A program made the translations under genes and the position numbers. DNA of 5,528 bases, taken from NCBI GenBank assembly GCA_025060275.1, contig JANXCJ010000129.1, positions 1 to 5,528 of the forward strand, written 5' to 3'. Positions within the stretch are counted from its first letter, which is position 1. Every line of letters begins with the position of its first letter. The notes beneath the pieces are model-generated. The model was given only the letters and a program-made list of their open reading frames with translations, was not told where the DNA came from and made no database searches. Shown piece by piece: positions 1-5,528 of the stretch. The stretch is from Bacteroidia bacterium. GTDB lineage: Bacteria; Bacteroidota; Bacteroidia; SpSt-205.

Positions 1-341
1 CCTCCTTCTATGTGGCTGAACGAGGACGGCTCAAATTACGAAGACTCTTTAATTACCCTAATCCCTTTACCACCTCTACTCGTTTCTTTTTTGAGCACAA
101 TCAGCCTGGGCAGCCCTTAGAGGCTCGGATTGCTATTTATACCCTTTCGGGCCGCCTTGTAAAGGTCATATCCACTCCCATCACAAGCCATCTTAATCTC
201 TCACAGGAAATCAGCTGGGATGGGCTGGATGAATACGGGGATCGCTTAGGACGAGGAGTGTACCTCTATCGCTTAGAGGTTCGGAATACTCTCACAGGTG
301 AGACTGCCCATGCTCAGGAGAAATTAGTCATATTACGATAG
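1..341 (+). CDS. porU: C-terminal part of T9SS sortase PorU (5' end outside window)
   Basis: This is the last 113 codons or so of a gene that begins left of the window. The frame is open to the first base (…SFYVAERGRL…), so the GTG at 12 is not a start. The visible part is a T9SS-type C-terminal β-sandwich: NYPNPF near the beginning, then TRFFFEHNQPG, IAIYTLSGRLVK, SWDGLDEYGDRL, RGVYLYRLEVR, and the final EKLVIL. The NYPNPF…FEHNQPG…RGVYLYRL…EKLVIL series is what I recognise from the end of PorU. PorU is the gingipain-like cysteine protease at the cell surface that removes the C-terminal signal of T9SS cargo and attaches the cargo to anionic lipopolysaccharide; it carries such a domain itself. 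The catalytic domain lies outside the window, so activity cannot be judged. Another T9SS cargo with a type A sorting domain is the main alternative. The stop is TAG at 339-341 and no obvious terminator follows. Confidence 0.8.
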   Translation, partial: SFYVAERGRLKLRRLFNYPNPFTTSTRFFFEHNQPGQPLEARIAIYTLSGRLVKVISTPITSHLNLSQEISWDGLDEYGDRLGRGVYLYRLEVRNTLTGETAHAQEKLVILR

Positions 342-780
342 AGCTCTCTAAATCATGGGCAAAAAAAAGACACTCTCACATCAGATGAAAGTACTCCCTA
401 TTGAGCAAAGGGAAAATAAACAATTCCTCTACCTGTGGAGCGGCTCCTTCTTTGTATAGACGCGCTGAGAGTTTATTTGCCTCTTAGTGTGGATGAAAGA
501 TATATAGCTGGATCGAGAAAAGTCTCTGCTCTCAGGATTATGTAAGGCATGAAGCTAGTCTATCCTTTCAACCTGCCAGAAAGAAGGAGTAGATAGACTA
601 TAGGGAGAAGAGTGGAGGAGCTTTACAGGGGGCTTTTTAGAGGCACCGTCTAAAGGCCTCACTGCTGCCTTCTGATAGAGGGTATGAGAGCTTCCCGCTG
701 TAAGTGCATATATGTATAACCTACTACTTAGAAGCGCTCAAATTAGGATGCTCTACTTACTACCTCTCTAAAAAATCTCA
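342..780. other. Convergent noncoding region with several inverted repeats
   Basis: These 439 bases separate two genes that run toward each other, so transcripts from both sides should end here. I see no ORF longer than about 35 codons on either strand with good support, no tRNA-like T-arm, and none of the conserved motifs of RNase P, SRP or tmRNA that I could recognise. It does contain an A8 run (361-368), a 9-bp perfect inverted repeat (556-600) and a cluster of short overlapping hairpins (634-671). None is followed by a run of T on either strand, so a classical intrinsic terminator is not evident. On the minus strand a T6 run comes right after the stop of the OmpA-family gene (770-775 as A6), but no strong stem precedes it. 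A small RNA cannot be excluded. Confidence 0.75.
556..600. repeat. Inverted repeat / hairpin, 9-bp perfect arms
   Basis: TAGTCTATC at 556-564 is matched by its exact reverse complement GATAGACTA at 592-600. Within the 27-base loop, CTTTC (565-569) can pair with GAAAG (579-583), extending the stem across an asymmetric bulge. No T-tract follows on either strand, so it is not a standard intrinsic terminator. Its position between convergent genes suggests a transcript-end structure, or part of a small RNA; this is inference only. Confidence 0.45.
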
Positions 781-2970
781 TTAGTCTTTGTCCTCCTCCA
801 TCTCTATAAGAGGTGGGTCAAACTCCTGCGTAACAGGTTCTTCAAAATCCTCCCCTACTTCTGGCATCTCCAATTCAGGTATTTGAAACTCGGGGTCTAG
901 CAAAAAGTCTTCTGGCTCTGAGCTTTCCTCTTCCTCCTGCACAGGTATGTCCCAGTCCTCTCCGAAGAGAAAATCTAACCGCATGAGAGTGAGCTTCTCA
1001 GGCGGGACCTCTAAGAGGAATTCTACTCGGCGATTGCGAGCGCGATTTTCCTCCGTGGTATTGGGGAAAAGGGGGCGATCAGGTCCGTAACCATAGGCTT
1101 GAATCTGGTCAGGGGGTAAGCCCGTAGCTCTTAGGAGATAGCGGCGGATGTTTTCTGCTCGCTGCTGAGAGAGTTTGCGATTGTAAGCTGGGTCCCCCAT
1201 TCCATCTGTATGCCCTTCTATCCTTAGCGTAACAAAGGGATATTTCAGGAGAAATCCAGCTATGTAGTCTAACCTCGGATAAGCATCGGGTGTAATTTCT
1301 GCACTATTTGTAGGAAATTCTAAGTTTTCCAGAATATAGGGTCTGTGAAGTTCTGCCGTGCTAAGTAAAAGCGAGTAGGTTTGGTCATCTGTCAGAGCTA
1401 TCGTATCAGGAATCCGAATTAGATGGGTATCTAGTACCATTAGCTGATATTGCCGTTCGTGGACGAGCTGAAACTCAAAGTATCCATAGCGATTAGCAAA
1501 AACGGGTGTTATTTCTGTATTTGCTGTGAGGTCTATGGCTATTATGATTCCTGTGAGAGGCTGACCAGAAAGGGAGTCTATAAGGTAGCCAGCGAGTTTG
1601 GTAGTAGCGTCAGGTCTCGCCTCCATCGGTAGCTCAAAAGAGTATAAGTCAAAGTTTCTGGGCGCCTTCCGCGAGGCTCTTGCGTAATAAATTTTGTTTC
1701 CTCTCCCATCTATAGTGAAGTAATATTCATCTCCGTCTGTATTGACTAAGGGTCCTAAGTTGCGCGGCTCCTCCCAGAAGGTGCCAGCCCAGCGGCTCTT
1801 ATATATGTCATAGCCTCCATAGCTAAAGGGTTGTCCCGTAGAACTGAAGTACAAAACTTTATATGGCTCATTGAGATAGGGAGTAACTTCATCTCCTGCT
1901 GTATTGATGAGGGGTCCGAGATTTTCAGGTGGAAGCCATGAGCCTCCAGCATTGCGTCGACTCACGTAAATATCTGATTGTCCGAAGCCTCCTGGGCGAT
2001 TAGAGGCGAAAAAAAGCAAGCTATCCCCTGCCAGAAAAGGATGAGAATCCCAATGAGGAGAATTAATAGTAGGGCCCAGATTTTCGGGTTCTTGCCATCT
2101 GCCCCCCACATAACGAGACATGTATAAATCACAGGAGCCATATCCATCTGGAGCATCGCAGCGGGCGAAAACTATTATTGTGCCGTCTGAGTTAAGGCAT
2201 GCAGAACCTTCATTGTAAGGACTATTGATTACATCCCGAAAGGGTTCTGCAGGTTTGAAACCGCCTCTGATAAAATCACGCTGGCTATAATAGAGGTCTT
2301 CATTGCGGAGCTGGTCAGGGTCCAAAGCCGTCAGGACTTTCTCTCGCCGAGAAGTGAAAAGCAGTACTTGACCAGAAGGATGCATGTAGGGCGCATAATC
2401 CGGGTATGGCGAGTTTATATGAGGACCCAGGCTCAAAAGCACTCCACGGGGAGGAGCGAGGGTATCTATTTTTTGTCGTAGGCGAGCTATTTTGCGATAG
2501 TATTCCAAGGGCACCCATTCGCTGCGCCACCGCTCCTGCAGACGACGATACGCTAAGCGAATATCTGAGGGAGGGGTGTGCATATTCCGTATGCAGAGCC
2601 CGTATAGGTAGGAGCTCAAAAGCGTGTCCTTGAGGTATTCACGTATTTGTGCCCATCTCCATAAAAGCTGTAAGGAAAAAGTATCCTGAAAGTTATACAC
2701 GGAAAATTGGCTTATATAAAGTCCTAGGAGGCTATCTATGGCTCTTAGGTCCTCTTCTTTTTCGGCTTTCGCGATAGCTTTTTCTATACGGCTATTGCGA
2801 TAGAGCTTGCTGGTAAAAAGATTAGGAAAAGAAATGGGAGGCGGTACTATTACCTCTCCTTCCGTAAGACGCAGGTAGGTCCCTCTAAGGACGCGCAAAC
2901 GGGGCTGGGCTGAAAGGAGTTGCATAAGGGCTACCACTCCCAGAAGGTACCCAGTTTTTCTTACTCTCAT
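781..2970 (-). CDS. PorE-like OmpA-family protein with PD40 β-propeller
   Basis: The product has 729 residues from the ATG at 2970. An in-frame TTG at 2991 would add seven residues but falls inside a good promoter, and the ATG places a clean type I signal peptide first (residues 1-21, MRVRKTGYLLGVV…LLSA|Q). A helical, TPR-like stretch follows (about 55-150). Five PD40 propeller repeats start near residues 186, 249, 303, 356 and 410, each entered by a form of LGPxIN, and blade 2 has FARCD…GSCDLY. Next come a carboxypeptidase-regulatory-like β domain (about 460-535) and an OmpA C-terminal domain (about 548-655). The OmpA domain has GHTDG and NxxLSxxRAxxIxxxL; Asp589 and Arg604 are 15 apart, as in the peptidoglycan-binding pair of known OmpA proteins. 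The tail from about 671 is highly acidic. TPR-PD40-CRD-OmpA is the order known for PorE of the T9SS, a periplasmic protein that binds peptidoglycan. Related OmpA/PD40 proteins outside the T9SS exist, so the exact role is less certain than the family. Confidence 0.85.
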   Translation of the reverse strand: MRVRKTGYLLGVVALMQLLSAQPRLRVLRGTYLRLTEGEVIVPPPISFPNLFTSKLYRNSRIEKAIAKAEKEEDLRAIDSLLGLYISQFSVYNFQDTFSLQLLWRWAQIREYLKDTLLSSYLYGLCIRNMHTPPSDIRLAYRRLQERWRSEWVPLEYYRKIARLRQKIDTLAPPRGVLLSLGPHINSPYPDYAPYMHPSGQVLLFTSRREKVLTALDPDQLRNEDLYYSQRDFIRGGFKPAEPFRDVINSPYNEGSACLNSDGTIIVFARCDAPDGYGSCDLYMSRYVGGRWQEPENLGPTINSPHWDSHPFLAGDSLLFFASNRPGGFGQSDIYVSRRNAGGSWLPPENLGPLINTAGDEVTPYLNEPYKVLYFSSTGQPFSYGGYDIYKSRWAGTFWEEPRNLGPLVNTDGDEYYFTIDGRGNKIYYARASRKAPRNFDLYSFELPMEARPDATTKLAGYLIDSLSGQPLTGIIIAIDLTANTEITPVFANRYGYFEFQLVHERQYQLMVLDTHLIRIPDTIALTDDQTYSLLLSTAELHRPYILENLEFPTNSAEITPDAYPRLDYIAGFLLKYPFVTLRIEGHTDGMGDPAYNRKLSQQRAENIRRYLLRATGLPPDQIQAYGYGPDRPLFPNTTEENRARNRRVEFLLEVPPEKLTLMRLDFLFGEDWDIPVQEEEESSEPEDFLLDPEFQIPELEMPEVGEDFEEPVTQEFDPPLIEMEEDKD

Positions 2971-2988
2971 GACAAAAGTTGTCCTGCA

Positions 2989-3019
2989 CAAAAATAAAAG
3001 TTATGAATAGCTACCGAAA
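2989..3019 (-). promoter_or_regulatory. Candidate Bacteroidota-type promoter for the OmpA/PD40 gene
   Basis: Read on the minus strand, TATTTTTG (2996-2989) fits the Bacteroidota -7 consensus TAnnTTTG exactly. TTTC (3019-3016) lies 19 bases upstream and matches three of four bases of the -33 TTTG element. It sits in the 53-base gap after the Kup stop and would give a leader of only about 10 bases before the ATG at 2970. No clear Shine-Dalgarno sequence is present (only AGGAC, 11 bases upstream of the ATG), which is common in this phylum. The T-rich context raises the odds of a chance match. Confidence 0.5.
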
Positions 3020-3023
3020 ATCT

Positions 3024-4970
3024 CTAATCTTTTTTAGGTTTTATTCGCATCTCTGCAGGAATCTGAGGGGTAGTGAGAGGAACATATTCTTGGGTAAAAG
3101 AGGCTACTTCTAACCCATATGCACTCTCTACCGGTAAAGAGAGTTTATCTAAGAGCTGATAAAGTTGTAAGGCTAAGCGCTCCCTAGGAGAGAAACGAGC
3201 ATCAAAGTTGATTATCCTTCTCACAAAGATGAAGCGGAAATCCCCCAGGTGTCCATATTTGCGTAAGCTAGGATAAGGAGTAAGTAAGTCTATTTCTCCC
3301 TTAGCTACAAGTTCCTCTACCACTTGCCGAAATAAGAGGCCGACCCGAGGCTGTAGCTTAAAACCCAGATGAAACTCTACCCGATAAAGCTTGCCTGGCA
3401 CATATCTATAAAGACGATAAGAAGCCTCAAAGGGCTTTTCACTTACAGCTACATGAACAAACCAGTAGGTGCGCGCCCTTTTGGGATGCCGACTCAAGAT
3501 TGCATATACGAGGCGATGTTCAATCTTAGTAGGATCAGGACAGGTAGATAGGGCTACCAAATGAGTGGCGTAATAAGGGAGACTCTCCTCCCCTGATAAA
3601 GCCAAAAGCTTTTCTTGATAAGGGGCAAAATCTACGAGGTCGCTGAAACGGCTCTTTACTGCTTCTCCCCATACCCAAAGACTCATCAGAAGGCTCATAC
3701 TCCCAGCTATTCCTAACGCTATCCATCCCCCTTCTGGCACTTTGTGAAGGTTTGCATATAGAAATATCATCTCAATGGGTAAGTATACGAGTAAAATCAC
3801 ACCAGCTGCAAACTTTCCCTCTCCTCTATGCTTCCACCAGAAGTATGTAGCAAGCAGGATACTTGTAATGAGCAGAGTGATGTTTATAGCCAGCCCATAA
3901 GCAGCTTCCATTGCGCTGGACCGCTGAATAGAAAGCACTACAACAAGCACTAAGCACAGAAGAGTCCAGTTCACAAGAGGTACATACATTTGCGTACGAC
4001 TCGTAGCGGGATAGAGAACCCGCAAACGAGGCCAAAAATGTAGCCTACTTGCTTCACTAAAAAGCGTGTATGCGCCTGTGATGAGTGCTTGGCTGGCAAT
4101 CACAGTAGCTGCTGTGGCAATCCCTACCCCTACAAATAACCACCCTGAGGGGAGCATGGCAAAAAAGGGCTTTTCCATCTCTTCTAAAATTTGCCCTGCT
4201 TTGTAGCGCAGCATCCAGGCCCCTTGCCCAAAGTAGGAGAGTAAAAGACAAGGCTTCACAAAAAGCCATGCTATTCTCACTGAGCGGCGCCCTACATGCC
4301 CCATGTCCGCATACAGCGCTTCCACGCCCGTAAGCGTGAGAAAAACAGCTCCTAGCACCAGCAACCCTTGTGGCTCATGAAGAATAAGATTGATACCATG
4401 GATGGGATTGAGCGCCCGAAGCACTACCGGCGCCTCTAATAACCGCCATGCCCCCACTCCCCCGATGAAAAGAAACCATATTAGCATCACAGGACCGAAT
4501 AGATGCCCTATCCACTCTGTTCCAAACTGTTGAATAAAAAAGAGGGCAGCTAAAATGCCTACTATTATCGGCACTGTACGCAGAGTAGGAATATGAAGTT
4601 GTAACCCCTCTACCGCGGAAGAAACCGAAATAGCAGGTGTAAAAATGGAGTCCGAAAATAAAAGGGCAGCCCCTAAAATCGCTAAAGGCATGCTCCAAGG
4701 CACAAAGCGCCGCACTAACGAGTATATGGCGAAAATGCCTCCTTCCCCTTGATTATCTGCTCTGAGAACCAGCAGAACATACTTTACAGAAACTATCAGT
4801 GTAAGACTCCAGAATATGAGCGAGAGCCCCCCTAGAACCAAAGAGCTGCTGATTGCCTTTCCACGGGCTAATGCATCTAAGGCATAGAGGGGTGAAGTAC
4901 CAATATCACCGAATACAATTCCTAGCGCTAATAAAGCTCCTTTCCCCCAGAATTTATCTGATCCCTTCAT
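3024..4970 (-). CDS. kup: Kup-type low-affinity potassium transporter
   Basis: This is a complete 648-residue member of the KUP/HAK/KT family, which imports K+ across the inner membrane, probably with protons; E. coli Kup has 622 residues. The signature is clear: GIVFGDIGTSPLYAL (residues 17-31), NQGEGGIF (73-80), SDSIFTPAISVSSAVEGL (106-123), LTGVEALYADMGHVGRRSVRIAW (213-235) and SYFGQGAWML (245-254). About twelve hydrophobic segments run from residue 10 to about 435, followed by a cytoplasmic C-terminal domain of some 210 residues (K_trans_C type). Acidic residues at known ion-path positions are kept: Asp22, Asp107 and Glu217. In the third motif, the usual GDG around the aspartate is SDS. 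The ATG start lies inside the end of the helicase gene (17-base overlap), which suggests translational coupling; no good ribosome-binding site precedes it. The stop is TAG, 53 bases before the next gene. Confidence 0.95.
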   Translation of the reverse strand: MKGSDKFWGKGALLALGIVFGDIGTSPLYALDALARGKAISSSLVLGGLSLIFWSLTLIVSVKYVLLVLRADNQGEGGIFAIYSLVRRFVPWSMPLAILGAALLFSDSIFTPAISVSSAVEGLQLHIPTLRTVPIIVGILAALFFIQQFGTEWIGHLFGPVMLIWFLFIGGVGAWRLLEAPVVLRALNPIHGINLILHEPQGLLVLGAVFLTLTGVEALYADMGHVGRRSVRIAWLFVKPCLLLSYFGQGAWMLRYKAGQILEEMEKPFFAMLPSGWLFVGVGIATAATVIASQALITGAYTLFSEASRLHFWPRLRVLYPATSRTQMYVPLVNWTLLCLVLVVVLSIQRSSAMEAAYGLAINITLLITSILLATYFWWKHRGEGKFAAGVILLVYLPIEMIFLYANLHKVPEGGWIALGIAGSMSLLMSLWVWGEAVKSRFSDLVDFAPYQEKLLALSGEESLPYYATHLVALSTCPDPTKIEHRLVYAILSRHPKRARTYWFVHVAVSEKPFEASYRLYRYVPGKLYRVEFHLGFKLQPRVGLLFRQVVEELVAKGEIDLLTPYPSLRKYGHLGDFRFIFVRRIINFDARFSPRERLALQLYQLLDKLSLPVESAYGLEVASFTQEYVPLTTPQIPAEMRIKPKKD

Positions 4971-5528
4971 TTGCCAGAGAGCCAGAGAAGAAAGAGCTAA
5001 AATCTTTGGTCAATTCTTCATCAGACCAGAAGCCCGCCCATGTGTTTGCCCCCATTTGGAAGCGAGCTGAAGGAGGTTTCGCTATAAGGAAAAGATACTC
5101 TCTCGGACGAGTAGTAGCTACATAGTGAAGATTGACATTCTCTACGACATGTTCTATGTAGTAAGCTTGATAAACTTCTTGCAAGCTCTCATCCTTGACG
5201 CTTGCAGTTATCTTCAAGGGGAGCTCATAGTATGTTTCTCCAGTACCTCTTGAAATAGCCCTCTCTCTTAAGAGAGCTTGCAAAGAAGGAGGGATGAGCT
5301 TTTCTGAGACTCTTCTCCATTCAGGGTTTCTCCAGCGAATGGAAAATAAGTCCCATTCTGCGAAGGGTACGATTACTACTCTCCAGGCCAGCCCTTTTGC
5401 CTTGTGGATAGTCAAGATGGGATGTACCCCTTCGGTAGCTGCTAATTGTAATTCTATGTGTCTTCCTTTGTGTTCCCACCACCGTATCAGTTCTACTCTA
5501 CCATAGAGGGGGTGCTGCATGATAAGGT
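4954..5528 (-). CDS. C-terminal part of a UvrD/RecB-type DNA helicase (5' end outside window)
   Basis: The frame is open to the right edge (Ile-Leu before the first Met at 5520), so this is the end of a longer gene. Two superfamily 1A helicase motifs are visible, numbered from that Met: motif V as ILTIHKAKGLAWRVVIVPFAEW (35-56) and motif VI as NVNLHYVATTRPREYLFLI (128-146), with the Thr-Arg that contacts ATP. The IHKAKGL…VVIVPFA…W pattern resembles the RecB/AddA-like UvrD helicases of Bacteroidota that unwind DNA in repair and recombination. The Walker A and B motifs lie outside the window. The protein ends about 42 residues after motif VI, leaving no room for a RecB-type PD-(D/E)XK nuclease domain. 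The TAA stop (4956-4954) lies inside the kup gene. The family call is firm; the subfamily is not, so no symbol is given. Confidence 0.85.
   Translation of the reverse strand, partial: LIMQHPLYGRVELIRWWEHKGRHIELQLAATEGVHPILTIHKAKGLAWRVVIVPFAEWDLFSIRWRNPEWRRVSEKLIPPSLQALLRERAISRGTGETYYELPLKITASVKDESLQEVYQAYYIEHVVENVNLHYVATTRPREYLFLIAKPPSARFQMGANTWAGFWSDEELTKDFSSFFSGSLANEGIR

Noticed and set aside
344..772. Direct repeat CTCTCTAAA at 344-352 and 764-772 flanking the noncoding gap, like a target-site duplication
   Set aside because: No terminal inverted repeats or transposase lie between the copies, and a 9-mer repeat in a stretch this size is readily expected by chance.
342..780. tRNA, RNase P, SRP RNA or tmRNA in the convergent gap
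   Set aside because: None of the conserved motifs of these RNAs could be found on either strand by eye.
798..816. Hairpin in the last codons of the OmpA/PD40 gene (CCATCTCT / AAGAGGTGG)
   Set aside because: On the transcribed strand one pair is a C-A mismatch, it lies before the stop codon, and no T-run follows closely; probably incidental.
1450..2633. Several 60-75 residue open frames on both strands inside the OmpA/PD40 gene
   Set aside because: They overlap firm PD40, CRD and helical-domain coding sequence, and their translations have no domain-like pattern.
2971..2991. Upstream TTG start that would lengthen the OmpA/PD40 protein by seven residues
   Set aside because: It overlaps the -7 promoter element, and the ATG at 2970 gives a standard signal peptide without the extra MCRTTFV.
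4375..4698. 107-residue open frame on the minus strand inside kup
   Set aside because: It lies in another frame of the clearly coding kup gene and shows no recognisable family; a shadow frame.
4853..5506. Plus-strand open frames opposite the helicase and the kup start
   Set aside because: They are antisense to conserved helicase and Kup motifs and have no recognisable product.

Overview
The window looks like chromosomal DNA from a member of the Bacteroidota. By eye the GC content is a little under half. Three things point to this phylum: a C-terminal fragment matching the type IX secretion system (T9SS) sortase PorU, a large OmpA-family protein with a β-propeller laid out like the T9SS subunit PorE, and a candidate promoter of the Bacteroidota type (TTTC-N19-TATTTTTG, against a TTTG/TAnnTTTG consensus). 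I cannot name the class or genus. I see no mobile element, CRISPR array, tRNA or rRNA.

Layout. The first 341 bases are the 3' end of a plus-strand gene, probably porU. A convergent noncoding stretch (342-780) follows; it holds several inverted repeats and no convincing gene. The rest is a minus-strand gene block. In transcription order it holds the 3' end of a UvrD/RecB-type helicase (cut by the right edge), a complete Kup-type potassium transporter whose start overlaps the helicase end by 17 bases, and, 53 bases further on, a complete PorE-like OmpA/PD40 protein. The OmpA gene seems to have its own promoter in that 53-base gap, so it may be transcribed both alone and by read-through.

Function. 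The helicase belongs to DNA repair and the Kup protein to potassium import, and nothing in the sequence ties them to each other beyond the overlap. The two genes facing each other across the convergent gap fit one theme. PorU processes and anchors T9SS cargo at the cell surface. PorE-type proteins sit in the periplasm and bind peptidoglycan through an OmpA domain as part of the same machinery. The most unusual features are an acidic tail of about 60 residues after the OmpA domain, a helicase that ends soon after motif VI, and a cluster of overlapping, mutually exclusive hairpins in the convergent gap. I did not find a clearly new biological system.
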